From Spirochaetota bacterium (GTDB lineage: Bacteria > Spirochaetota > Spirochaetia > Treponematales > UBA12059): a stretch of DNA of 40,692 nucleotides. The position numbers and the translations under genes are program-made. Below, piece after piece: positions 24,707 to 32,923 of this stretch. Under the pieces are notes generated by a model. It was not told where the DNA came from and did no database searches. It saw only the letters and a program-made list of their open reading frames with translations. Position 1 is the first letter of the stretch, and each line of letters opens with the position of its first letter. The stretch is from contig JAHIWF010000108.1 of assembly GCA_018815555.1 (NCBI GenBank), positions 1 through 40,692 of the forward strand, written 5' to 3'.

Positions 24707-26428
24707 TTAGCCAAGTGAAGACAAACCAGTATAGCCTAATTCAAAGATTAGTATGACTGCTGCAACAATAGCAATTGCAATGAGCGAACGCGAACCGCGT
24801 TGGAAGCGTTCTCTGCGCGAAACAAGGCTACTCAACCAGAGTAAAAATGGTGTGCAAACCAACGATACATACAAGGCCATCTGCAGCGACGGGCTGATAA
24901 AAGCAATAAGTAAGCGGTCGTAATACACAGCTACCAGTTCTTGAATAATAGCTATTACTGGCAGCAGTACTAAAAAAAGAGAAGCCAAAGAAATTAATCT
25001 TATATGTCCGGCCGTAAGCATCAGACATGCAGACAGCAGGAAAAAAATCCCGTGGGGAAACGAAAATACTGAAATGATTAGGCTGTCCAGCAAAAACAAA
25101 ACCGACCCGGCCTGCAATGCATGTGAACGCCGAACCTTGGGAATGACAGCAAAAATCTCCAGCAGTCCATAGGCCAGAAAGAACAAGGCGAAATAGAACA
25201 CCAGCCTAAGACTGAATATAAAAAGAGGATTACTGCTGCGGGTACGACCGAGTAGCAATAGCAGTAGCTCATCCAGACTGTCTAAAATAAAGCGACCAAG
25301 TGCTATAGTGCCTGCAAACAGAAACAAAACCAGCAAGGCTTCGAACAAGGGCTTGAACCTGCCGGACTTGCGGAAGCCAATTGGGGCGGGTTCGGTATGA
25401 TCAAGCGATCGTATTGTGTGAATAAAACTGGACCAAGGGAGCATGGCTCTAAAAATCAGTATGGCCATGGCAACTGTAAATAAGCCTATGGTTGTAAGCA
25501 GTAGTATGGATTCAGAAATAATCCAGGTATTGCCAAGCACGGCAAAACGTAGATACTGCCCCCCGGTTTCTTCGGTAGATACATGGATTGTGCCAAATTC
25601 AGCCAAGGCAGAGACCAGAGCTTTATCGGCACTGGAAGACAGATACGTCTTCGATCCCTGAATGTTTCCAAGAACCAAGGCCGGCAGATATTCTAACATC
25701 AGCCAGTCTATTGATGTTTCCTGATCCAACAGTCCGAGCCTTAAAAAAAGTGTACGGAGTCTTGATTCTGCAAAATCAACCTGGAATTTTTGCAGATGGG
25801 TTCGTATTGACCGGAGCAATGGTTCCGGAGCTTGTCCATTTCGGTCTTCTGCCTGTAGCAATACCGTTTCCGGCGGATCGGTAAAATAAAAATATAACAA
25901 AGATTCCAGTCCGCTAAAGGGTATAAAAGCGTTGGCCAGGCTGGTCGGATCATCAGTTGCCTGTAATAAAACAAAGAGTACCGGAGCAGAACGGGCAGAA
26001 TTTCTCATGTGGTCAAAAACTGCAAGTAAAGCAGAAATTGACCAAAGGCTGGAGCGTTCGTCTGCCTGGGCAACAAAGGCTTTTGCAACCAGATCATACT
26101 GATTATGAAAATCTTTTAGTGACAGAGCCAGAATGACATCATTCTGCGTAGTGTTAGCAGGAGTTAATAGAAAAAAAAGAGCATTAGACTGCCCCAAAGG
26201 CTGACCCGCAAAAAGTTCCTGGGTTTGTGAGCGTAGGTAGTCAGCCGCGGTGGTAAAGCGTTGCCCAGGTGATTCAGAAAGTAAACGCTGCTGCCATGCT
26301 GTTATCAGGCCGGCGGGCTCTACATGATTCTGGGCATACAGATTTGCAAACGCTGTTACAGCCAGAACCACGAGTAGTACTTTGAAAAAAACAATCTTAT
26401 CAGAACTAAGCATAACGGTATGGCGCAT
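24707..26428 (-). CDS. Polytopic membrane protein with degenerate M28-like extracytoplasmic domain
   Basis: The 573-residue protein has a signal-anchor near residues 12-33 and an extracytoplasmic domain of about 260 residues. Seven or so hydrophobic helices follow (from WIISESILLLTTIGLFTVAM to IAIAIVAAVILIFELG). The outer domain has a segment, SSLWSISALLAVFDHMRNS followed by APVLFVLLQATDD. Its rhythm resembles the zinc-peptidase M28 core, but metal-binding residues are not evident. The overall plan recalls M28-with-TM proteins and eukaryotic GAA1. The track start uses TTG 26488. ATG 26428 fits better, with GGAAAG at 7-8 bases and a normal signal sequence. That Shine-Dalgarno lies inside an 11-bp inverted repeat. 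It is upstream of dinB in the same direction. Confidence 0.65.
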   Translation of the reverse strand: MRHTVMLSSDKIVFFKVLLVVLAVTAFANLYAQNHVEPAGLITAWQQRLLSESPGQRFTTAADYLRSQTQELFAGQPLGQSNALFFLLTPANTTQNDVILALSLKDFHNQYDLVAKAFVAQADERSSLWSISALLAVFDHMRNSARSAPVLFVLLQATDDPTSLANAFIPFSGLESLLYFYFTDPPETVLLQAEDRNGQAPEPLLRSIRTHLQKFQVDFAESRLRTLFLRLGLLDQETSIDWLMLEYLPALVLGNIQGSKTYLSSSADKALVSALAEFGTIHVSTEETGGQYLRFAVLGNTWIISESILLLTTIGLFTVAMAILIFRAMLPWSSFIHTIRSLDHTEPAPIGFRKSGRFKPLFEALLVLFLFAGTIALGRFILDSLDELLLLLLGRTRSSNPLFIFSLRLVFYFALFFLAYGLLEIFAVIPKVRRSHALQAGSVLFLLDSLIISVFSFPHGIFFLLSACLMLTAGHIRLISLASLFLVLLPVIAIIQELVAVYYDRLLIAFISPSLQMALYVSLVCTPFLLWLSSLVSRRERFQRGSRSLIAIAIVAAVILIFELGYTGLSSLG

Positions 26429-26434
26429 TGTCAG

Positions 26435-26475
26435 GCTTTCCGGATTGCAGATTCCGATGTAAAGATCCGGAAAGC
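26435..26475. promoter_or_regulatory. 11-bp inverted repeat covering the Shine-Dalgarno of the membrane-protein gene
   Basis: GCTTTCCGGAT (26435-26445) and ATCCGGAAAGC (26465-26475) are perfect inverted copies with a 19-base spacer. In the minus-strand mRNA the proximal arm contains GGAAAG, the presumed ribosome-binding site for ATG 26428. It could act as an mRNA structure or as a DNA operator between divergent genes. Confidence 0.6.
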
Positions 26476-26559
26476 AGGCAAACGGCAAACTCTGCTTGGC
26501 GCAAGGCCTCCTGAATCGCTTTATTCAAGCTTTTGTCCAGGGACTCAGCCTGAAATCAT

Positions 26560-26588
26560 TTTACATTATTTAAGTAATCAGATATACT
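26560..26588 (+). promoter_or_regulatory. Promoter for the 26631 gene
   Basis: TTTACA, a 17-base spacer and TATACT each match consensus in five of six positions. The start point would be near 26595, giving a leader of about 36 bases that includes AGGAG. Confidence 0.65.
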
Positions 26589-26630
26589 ATACAACAAATA
26601 ACCGATTTATGATACAGGAGCATCTGCTGG

Positions 26631-27797
26631 ATGGGATCTCAAGAACGTAGAGCAATAATAGAGTTGCCGGTCAAGGTTATTCTCACCGAGATCGGTACAA
26701 CCTTTTTCATAAACAACAGAAAAAACCTGAAAAAATTTAAATTGGCAGACAATGTCGAAGAATACGGCATACTTCTAGATAAATTTACCCCATCCAGTCT
26801 GCAGCGGATGATGCTGATCGATTATGTTAGCAAGATTGAGATCTCCACCTGCGAGTTTATGGGAATCCGGCAGGAGGTCATGGACATTGCCAAGCTTATT
26901 ACCTATTCGATGCTTTACCGGCAATATGATAGTTATATTTTCCAGCGGGTTTTGACCAGTGATGTGATTAAAAACTGGAACCGTAAAAACCCTGCCAATA
27001 TCATTGATGACAAAACGAAAATCAATGACAATTTTCTGCAAAACGCACTTAAACACAAAGAAAAAGACATCGCCGAAATCAAGCAAAGTATATTAGCGCC
27101 CATGTATGCCTTCATCAGCAAGAACTCGACGCTGCTGGCCGAAGAAAAAAACGTACAGTTGCTGCTTTCTGAAAAATTCCTGAACAACCTGCGTCCTTTT
27201 ACCTGGTTTATTGTTACCAAGTTTAAGGATTCCGACGGCTATGACCTTCTCATAAAGGACATCAGAACCAGTCTCGCCGAATATATGGAAAAAGCGAAAG
27301 TTGCCGAGTTTATTGCCTTGAATATTATGGAATTGGTAACCAATGCTGAAAATTCCAACCTTAAGCGAGAGGCAAAGGCAATATTCAAAGGGGCTGTAGA
27401 CATGAATGCCGTTCTTTTCGATCCAAATGTTCGTCGGCAAGTCATGGATTCACTGCAGCGGAAAGGAGAGCTGGTTTCCGTTTCTTGGAAAATCGGCTCG
27501 CGCGGCAGTTCAATCGGCACCCAGGGAAAGCTGCAGATTACTATCTACAACAAAGAATCACAATATGAAAAAATGAAAGAAACAATTGATGAGAAGAAAA
27601 GCGCCGATCTGAAGAAAAAATCGCTGATGGATTTTTACAAAGAAGTACCCGAGGGAGAATCAAATACCGAACTGGGCCTGTATTATCTGTCCTACCTCTC
27701 GGAAGCTTGCGAAAAAGTAAATGTAAAATTCGAATCGCTGGTCAATCAGATATCCGGCAGTGACCTGACGGTAATCACTCTGGCCATCAATTTCTAG
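26631..27797 (+). CDS. Protein with degenerate histidine-kinase-type ATPase fold
   Basis: The 388-residue soluble protein has a mixed alpha/beta N-terminal half (residues 1-220) that I do not recognise. The C-terminal half reads like a GHKL/HATPase domain. It has an N-box-like helix IMELVTNAENSN (Glu234, Asn238), a strand GKLQITIYN where kinases carry the DxGxG box, and ELGLYYLSYLSEACEKV, matching the G2 GLGL helix. The final strand SDLTVITLAINF matches the usual GTTFTLTLPL ending. The DxGxG box itself is missing and no phosphoacceptor His region is evident. It may therefore bind nucleotide poorly or serve as a scaffold. AGGAG lies 10 bases before ATG 26631. It stands alone before ppdK. Confidence 0.7.
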   Translation: MGSQERRAIIELPVKVILTEIGTTFFINNRKNLKKFKLADNVEEYGILLDKFTPSSLQRMMLIDYVSKIEISTCEFMGIRQEVMDIAKLITYSMLYRQYDSYIFQRVLTSDVIKNWNRKNPANIIDDKTKINDNFLQNALKHKEKDIAEIKQSILAPMYAFISKNSTLLAEEKNVQLLLSEKFLNNLRPFTWFIVTKFKDSDGYDLLIKDIRTSLAEYMEKAKVAEFIALNIMELVTNAENSNLKREAKAIFKGAVDMNAVLFDPNVRRQVMDSLQRKGELVSVSWKIGSRGSSIGTQGKLQITIYNKESQYEKMKETIDEKKSADLKKKSLMDFYKEVPEGESNTELGLYYLSYLSEACEKVNVKFESLVNQISGSDLTVITLAINF

Positions 27798-27800
27798 TCA

Positions 27801-27829
27801 TTGATTTCATTAACTTTTTTCTATAGAAT
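27801..27829 (+). promoter_or_regulatory. Possible promoter for ppdK
   Basis: TTGATT and TAGAAT are separated by 17 bases (four and five matches). It gives a leader of about 98 bases before the ppdK ATG, which contains the hairpin at 27854-27883. Confidence 0.4.
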
Positions 27830-27853
27830 GTTTCTGTAGCACGTTTTACAGTA

Positions 27854-27883
27854 CCCGGAGTCGGCTGTTTCGCCTGTTCCGGG
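27854..27883 (+). promoter_or_regulatory. Hairpin in the ppdK leader
   Basis: CCCGGA pairs with TCCGGG, and after a 3x3 internal loop GGC pairs with GCC around a six-base loop. No T-run follows, so it is not a terminator. It may be a leader structure of ppdK or a 3' end signal of the preceding gene. Confidence 0.4.
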
Positions 27884-27933
27884 CATAAACTGTGTTCTAT
27901 ATAGTCTTAATCATTGAACGGAGGATTTACCTT

Positions 27934-30732
27934 ATGGCCAAGATCAAGTACGTCTATTTCTTCGGTGCTGGTGATGCCGAGGGCGACGGGTCCATGAAGG
28001 AACTGCTGGGCGGCAAAGGCGCTGGGCTGGCAGAAATGACCAAAATCGGTTTACCGGTTCCGGCCGGCTTTACCGTAACTACCCAAGTTTGCGACCTCTA
28101 TTACAAGAACGGGAGAAAATACCCCGAGGGTCTCAAAGAAGAGGTAGAGAAGCATGTCAAGAAACTGGAAAAAGCTGCCGGCAAGAAACTGGGCGATCCC
28201 AAAGATCCCCTGCTGGTTTCGGTTCGCTCCGGTGCTGCTGTTTCCATGCCCGGCATGATGGAAACCATTCTGAATCTCGGTCTTACCGATCTGTCTGTAG
28301 CCGGCCTTGCTGAGAAAACCGGCAACCGTCGTTTTGCCCTAGATGCCTATCGCCGTTTTATCATGATGTACGGATCCACCGCCAAGGGTATCGAGCGTGA
28401 GCTTTTCGACGAAGCTTTCCTGTCACTCAAAAACGACAAAACCCGCAAGCGCTTGAATGTAAAAGCTGATGTGAAGGTTGCTGATACCGATGTCAATGAA
28501 GCTGAACTTGATGAACTGATTAAAACCTTTAAGGCGATTTACAAAAAACACATTAAAAAAGATTTCCCCCAGGACCCCATGGAGCAGCTTTGGGGCTCTA
28601 TCGGTGCCGTATTCGGTTCATGGATGGCCGACAAAGCAGTTACCTACCGCAAGGTAGAAAAGATCCAGGGAGCTGTCGGTACCGCAGTCAATATTGTACA
28701 GATGGTATTCGGTAACAAAGGCGATAAATCCGGCACCGGCGTTTGCTTTACCCGTGATCCTAACACCGGCGCTAACGAGTTCTACGGCGATTACCTGATA
28801 AATGCCCAGGGTGAAGATGTTGTAGCTGGTATCCGCACTCCTATCAAACTTTCTGATTTTGAAGCCAAGGATCCCAAGGCCTACAAACAGCTGATGGCTG
28901 TTCGCAAGAAGCTTGAAACCCATTACAAAGAGATGCAGGATCTGGAATTTACCGTTGAAGAAGGCGTTCTGTACATGTTGCAGTGCCGTACCGGTAAACG
29001 TTCTCCGGGTGCTGCTTTTAAGATTGCCGTTGATATGGTGAATGAAAAATTGATCACCAAGGAACAGGCTATCAGCCGCATCAAGACTTCCGATATCGAA
29101 GGTATTTTCTTCCCGGCTATCGATAAATCCCAGGCAAAAAACTTGAAGGACAATTTTATTGTTCAGGGTATCGATGCTGTTCCCGGTGCAGCTTGCGGTA
29201 AAGTAGTATTCAGCGCCGCCAAGGCTGAAGAAATGGCCGAGAAAAAAGAATCGGTAATCCTGGTGCGCAAGGAAACCAGTCCGGAGGATGTTGGTGGCAT
29301 GCACGCCGCTCAGGGTATCCTTACTGCTACTGGCGGGAAAACCAGTCATGCAGCTGTTGTCGCCCGCGGCTGGGGTAAGTGCTGTATAGTCGGTTGTGAA
29401 AAACTGAATATCGATTACACCAAAAAAAGCTTCGTTGCTAACGGTATTACCGTAAAAGAAGGTGAGTTCATTACCCTCGATGGTACTAGCGGCAATGTAT
29501 ACAAGGGTGAACTGAAACTGGTCAAGCCCGAACCGCCAGAAGCCTACAGAACCCTTATGGGTTGGGCTGACAAGATTCGTCGCCTCAAAGTACGCACCAA
29601 TGCCGATACTCCGGCTGATGCTCTTAAAGCTCGCAGTCTTGGTGCTGAAGGTATTGGTCTTTGCCGTACCGAGCACATGTTCTTCGAAACTGAAGACCGT
29701 ATTCTGGCTATCCGTGAAATGATTATTGCCGATGATGTCGAAAAACGTAAAAAAGCTCTCAACAAGCTGCTGCCGTTCCAGACAGAAGACTTCCGCGGTA
29801 TTTTCAAAGCCATGGATGGACTGCCGGTTACCATCCGTCTGCTTGATCCGCCACTGCATGAATTTGTACCCCATGACGAAGCTGGCCAGAAGGCTCTTGC
29901 GAAAGCAGTTGGCATCAGCTATGAAGTGGTGAAACATCGTGTAGAGCAGTTGCATGAAGCTAATCCGATGCTCGGTCATCGTGGCTGCCGTCTTACCATC
30001 ACCTATCCTGAAATCCTGGAGATGCAGGTTACAGCGATCATTAAGGCAGCCTGCGACGTTACCAAAAAAGGTGGCAAGGTTCTGCCCGAAATTATGATTC
30101 CACTGGTTATGGATGCTAAAGAGCTTAAACAGCTTGAAGTATTGACCCGTCAGGTGGCAGACAAGGTTATCAAAGATTCCAAAGTAAGTCTTAAGTACAT
30201 GGTCGGTACCATGATAGAGATTCCGCGGGCAGCTTTGCTGGCAGATGAAATCGCGCAGGTTGCTGAGTTCTTCTCCTTCGGTACCAATGACCTCACTCAG
30301 ATGACCTTGGGTATCAGTCGTGATGATGCCGGCCGTTTCCTCCCCGACTATGTGGACGAAAAGAAAGCCGGTGTATTCAAGGCTGACCCCTTCCAGAGTC
30401 TGGACCAACAGGGTGTTGGCTCACTGGTAAAAATCGGTATCGAGAAAGGCCGAGCCACCAAACCAAATCTTAAGATTGGTGTTTGTGGTGAACATGGTGG
30501 AGACCTGACTTCGGTTAAATTCTTCCATAAAGCTGGCATGGATTATGTATCTTCCAGTCCATTCCGTGTACCGGTTTCACGCCTTGCCGCCGCCCAGGTG
30601 GTTATCGAAGAAGCAGCTGCCAAGGCTAAAGCCCCTGCCAAGAAACCAGCGACAAAAAAGGTTGCAGCCAAAGCAGACAGTAAAGCAGCAACTGCAAAAA
30701 CTGCACCCAAGAAACCTGCAGCAAAAAAATAA
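27934..30732 (+). CDS. ppdK: Pyruvate, phosphate dikinase with histone-H1-like C-terminal tail
   Basis: The 932-residue enzyme interconverts pyruvate + ATP + Pi and PEP + AMP + PPi, which in anaerobes often replaces or reverses pyruvate kinase. Domains run in order: ATP-grasp (GGKGAGLAEMTKIGLPVPAGF, SVRSGAAVSMPGMMETILNLGL), the phospho-histidine domain (TGGKTSHAAVVARGWGK) and the PEP/pyruvate barrel (GLCRTEHMFF, LGHRGCRL, CGEHGG with the catalytic Cys, SPFRVPVSRLAAAQ). The normal enzyme ends soon after that last motif. Here about 41 extra residues follow, almost only Ala, Lys, Pro and Thr (KKPATKKVAAKADSKAA), like a histone-H1-type tail. The track start is 14 codons early. ATG 27934 has GGAGG upstream. 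Codon use looks strongly biased, as in a highly expressed gene. A terminator follows. Confidence 0.96.
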   Translation: MAKIKYVYFFGAGDAEGDGSMKELLGGKGAGLAEMTKIGLPVPAGFTVTTQVCDLYYKNGRKYPEGLKEEVEKHVKKLEKAAGKKLGDPKDPLLVSVRSGAAVSMPGMMETILNLGLTDLSVAGLAEKTGNRRFALDAYRRFIMMYGSTAKGIERELFDEAFLSLKNDKTRKRLNVKADVKVADTDVNEAELDELIKTFKAIYKKHIKKDFPQDPMEQLWGSIGAVFGSWMADKAVTYRKVEKIQGAVGTAVNIVQMVFGNKGDKSGTGVCFTRDPNTGANEFYGDYLINAQGEDVVAGIRTPIKLSDFEAKDPKAYKQLMAVRKKLETHYKEMQDLEFTVEEGVLYMLQCRTGKRSPGAAFKIAVDMVNEKLITKEQAISRIKTSDIEGIFFPAIDKSQAKNLKDNFIVQGIDAVPGAACGKVVFSAAKAEEMAEKKESVILVRKETSPEDVGGMHAAQGILTATGGKTSHAAVVARGWGKCCIVGCEKLNIDYTKKSFVANGITVKEGEFITLDGTSGNVYKGELKLVKPEPPEAYRTLMGWADKIRRLKVRTNADTPADALKARSLGAEGIGLCRTEHMFFETEDRILAIREMIIADDVEKRKKALNKLLPFQTEDFRGIFKAMDGLPVTIRLLDPPLHEFVPHDEAGQKALAKAVGISYEVVKHRVEQLHEANPMLGHRGCRLTITYPEILEMQVTAIIKAACDVTKKGGKVLPEIMIPLVMDAKELKQLEVLTRQVADKVIKDSKVSLKYMVGTMIEIPRAALLADEIAQVAEFFSFGTNDLTQMTLGISRDDAGRFLPDYVDEKKAGVFKADPFQSLDQQGVGSLVKIGIEKGRATKPNLKIGVCGEHGGDLTSVKFFHKAGMDYVSSSPFRVPVSRLAAAQVVIEEAAAKAKAPAKKPATKKVAAKADSKAATAKTAPKKPAAKK

Positions 30733-30748
30733 ATAATTTAATGCATCG

Positions 30749-30772
30749 GCAGGCGGTCTGTAGACTGCCTGC
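30749..30772. repeat. Hairpin upstream of the ppdK terminator
   Basis: GCAGGC-g-GTC-tgta-GAC-t-GCCTGC folds into a 9-bp stem with one mismatch. It lies 17 bases after the ppdK stop and just before the main terminator, and may help stabilise the mRNA 3' end. Confidence 0.5.
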
Positions 30773-30778
30773 TTGTGG

Positions 30779-30811
30779 AAGGCCCTGCCCGATATCGGAC
30801 AGGGCCTTTTT
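30779..30811 (+). terminator. Intrinsic terminator of ppdK
   Basis: AAGGCCCTG pairs with CAGGGCCTT. Inner CCGAT/ATCGG pairing extends the stem past one mismatch, and a run of T follows. It abuts the stop codon of the convergent minus-strand gene (30810). Confidence 0.85.
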
Positions 30812-31901
30812 AATTGAGCGGAAGCATGTGTATTGCAGCAGCTTCAAGATAAAAAGAAGGTGTTTGCTCTGGAATATAGCGGATTCTACCGAGTATTTCT
30901 AATGCCTGTGCTTCCAGAATAGTAAACTCAAAAGGTACCTGTACCTTTACTATTCCATCTAGTTGGCGGCCCTGATGATATCCGACTAGCAGATCGAAGG
31001 TCAAACTTGTTTCGGAGTATTCGGTGTTAGCAGGCAAGCCTTTCCAGGCTACAGCTACTTCATTAAAAAGAAATGGAGCTTCGGCCACAGATTTGTAATC
31101 AAAGCGATCAGGTAGAGTTAAAAAACTGGGAGGCCGCACATGCCGCTTTAGTATTTCAGCCTTAGCTTTTAATGCAGAGCTAGCATTTGAAAAGAGAAGA
31201 CGGTTAATCTCAATGAGGGCCGCTTCATCGCGGAACTCATTGAACAGGTTTTTTGCCTGTTCAAAAGCCGATATAGTCTGCGGTCCGGTCAATATAAGCT
31301 TAAAACTACCTTCTGTGCCTACTGGAGCGGCACGCTCTTGCTCGGTGAGTTGAATGGCATCAATTTCTGGACGAGTATTAGCTCGAGCTGCCAGCAAAGT
31401 GCTCAGGTCAGGCAAATATACCAGAAGTATGAAAACTGCGACAATGAGACTGATAAATGAAATAAGCCGAACCGGCTGCCAGTCCGGTTGGGGATATACG
31501 AGTTTTTTAAGCCGATTATTGCGTCGTGGATTAATTTCGTCAATATCGGGCTCAGTTTTGCGTAGATAATCCAACCCACGGCGCGCCAGGCGGTTCCGGC
31601 TATCACGCTCCAAAATCTCGATATATAACTGGACTGCCTTGTCACTTTCGCCACGACGAATCAGTACAGCAGCAAGGCCTGACATTATCGGCACGCTCCT
31701 GAAATCTATCTGTCTGCCGCGACGAAAGCAGGAAAATGCTGCTCCGATATCCTCAGCATGTAGATAGGCTGTTCCAAGTATATAAAGAAAACGCAGATTA
31801 TCGCGATACACCGCTTCCAGAGGCTCAAGCAACTGAATCAGCTTGCCCCAGGCTTTGCGGCGGAAAAGTATTTGAGCTTCATCCAAAGGATTTTTAGCCA
31901 C
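30810..31901 (-). CDS. TPR protein with single transmembrane helix
   Basis: In this 363-residue protein the first 115 residues form helical repeats of TPR type (ILFRRKAWGKLIQLLEPL, YILGTAYLHAEDIGAAFSCF, GLAAVLIRRGESDKAVQLYI). A basic stretch and one helix near residues 147-170 (LISFISLIVAVFILLVYLPD) follow, then about 190 residues outside the cytoplasm with mixed strands. There is no signal peptide, so the TPR part is cytoplasmic and the rest periplasmic. The start is GTG 31901, with GGGGAG about 13 bases upstream inside the preceding gene. It is the last of three tightly spaced genes on this strand. The function is unknown, and the layout suggests an envelope scaffold. Confidence 0.7.
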   Translation of the reverse strand: MAKNPLDEAQILFRRKAWGKLIQLLEPLEAVYRDNLRFLYILGTAYLHAEDIGAAFSCFRRGRQIDFRSVPIMSGLAAVLIRRGESDKAVQLYIEILERDSRNRLARRGLDYLRKTEPDIDEINPRRNNRLKKLVYPQPDWQPVRLISFISLIVAVFILLVYLPDLSTLLAARANTRPEIDAIQLTEQERAAPVGTEGSFKLILTGPQTISAFEQAKNLFNEFRDEAALIEINRLLFSNASSALKAKAEILKRHVRPPSFLTLPDRFDYKSVAEAPFLFNEVAVAWKGLPANTEYSETSLTFDLLVGYHQGRQLDGIVKVQVPFEFTILEAQALEILGRIRYIPEQTPSFYLEAAAIHMLPLN

Positions 31902-31906
31902 GCGGA

Positions 31907-32923
31907 TCAGTAGCTCCCCTGCCTTTGCTCAAGTTTATCCAGAACACTCTCGAGTTGGTCAATTGCTGTCGAGTCTATCGCTTCTGCAGCCTTGAGTAAA
32001 TCATTGAGCTCCTCAAGTATTTCCTTGGCTGCGGATAGGTCTGTTTCCAGATCAAGTTGAACCACTTTCTCTGCGTCGAGAAGCTGTGTCATTATTGGCA
32101 CAGTCTCCGATGAAGCAACAGAACTGGCTGTTAAAAAAGTACCGGAATAGGCAGCACCTAGTACAATCGAGAAATTGCGACTCGCCCCCCGCCTTAGTGT
32201 TTTGCTGTCGTAGTACAAGGCTACTGCACTGTCGTTAATAGAATACGGCAATAAGGTGAAGTTTCGTGTATTAAGTATGTCGAAATTCCAGGGACTATCA
32301 TTAAGTCGCTTCCAGTTAGCCAGAATTATGCTGGATGGACTCTCCACAGTGTCGGTTTCAATAATTAACCCAGTTTTGCTATCCGCACTTGAAATAAGAT
32401 AGCTTGAGGTTTCAGACAGCTTGCTTTCGTTATTTACTACGCTTCCGAACATGTCATAAAAATGACGTCCGGCTTGCTCCCCCAGCCAGGTATCAAAAAG
32501 ATAGCGTAGACCGATCGCGACATCAGCCTGTCCAGTATTGGTTATCTCAAAATCGATGCGCAAGCCATTCGACACCGAAGATGTGCTTGATTTTACCAGA
32601 TTGAGTGATTGGACTACAGTGCAGAAAGATGCCCGGTATTCGATACGGATCGCAGTTGTAGTACTGGTAACTACGGTTCTGAATTCACTTGATTCGCCAA
32701 GCTTATAGGTTTTTTGGTCCAAAAGCAGCGTTGGATAAGTTGTTTTATTCTCTTCGTCGTATAAAAGAGCCAGCCATTGATTGGCACTGACTTGATGATA
32801 TAGAGAAAAACGACCACTGCGTTCATCTACAATAAGTTTGAGTTTGCCGTCACGAAGTTCCAGTGCAGACAGAGGCAGAAGCATGCAAAGCAGCAGGATG
32901 GCGAAAATTATTCGGCGGATCAT
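31907..32923 (-). CDS. Secreted periplasmic protein of unknown function
   Basis: The 338-residue protein has a clear signal peptide (RRIIFAILLLCMLLPLSALE). The body is rich in strands, with segments such as GKLKLIVDERSGRFSLYHQ and NGLRIDFEITNTGQADVAIGLRYLFDTWLG, resembling beta-sandwich carbohydrate-binding or chaperone-like folds. The last 60 residues form an acidic helical tail (DLSAAKEILEELNDLLKAAE). I do not recognise a family. Its ATG shares one base with the stop of the upstream TPR gene (TGATG). Its stop lies 5 bases before the next start, so the three genes are translationally linked. Confidence 0.7.
   Translation of the reverse strand: MIRRIIFAILLLCMLLPLSALELRDGKLKLIVDERSGRFSLYHQVSANQWLALLYDEENKTTYPTLLLDQKTYKLGESSEFRTVVTSTTTAIRIEYRASFCTVVQSLNLVKSSTSSVSNGLRIDFEITNTGQADVAIGLRYLFDTWLGEQAGRHFYDMFGSVVNNESKLSETSSYLISSADSKTGLIIETDTVESPSSIILANWKRLNDSPWNFDILNTRNFTLLPYSINDSAVALYYDSKTLRRGASRNFSIVLGAAYSGTFLTASSVASSETVPIMTQLLDAEKVVQLDLETDLSAAKEILEELNDLLKAAEAIDSTAIDQLESVLDKLEQRQGSY

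Noticed and set aside
26428-26488. N-terminal extension of the membrane protein (TTG 26488)
   Set aside because: The TTG lacks a properly spaced Shine-Dalgarno, and the extension would bury the signal sequence. ATG 26428 has both a site and a normal signal peptide.
26429-26556. About 45-codon minus-strand frame (FQAESLDKSLNKAIQEALRQ...) upstream of the membrane protein
   Set aside because: It reads like a helical protein end but has no ATG or GTG start with a ribosome-binding site. It could be a gene remnant, but the evidence is too thin.
28618-30408. 596-codon open frame antisense to ppdK
   Set aside because: It mirrors the strongly biased codons of ppdK, has no ribosome-binding site, and its protein has no recognisable domain pattern. 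Long antisense frames are common opposite highly expressed genes.
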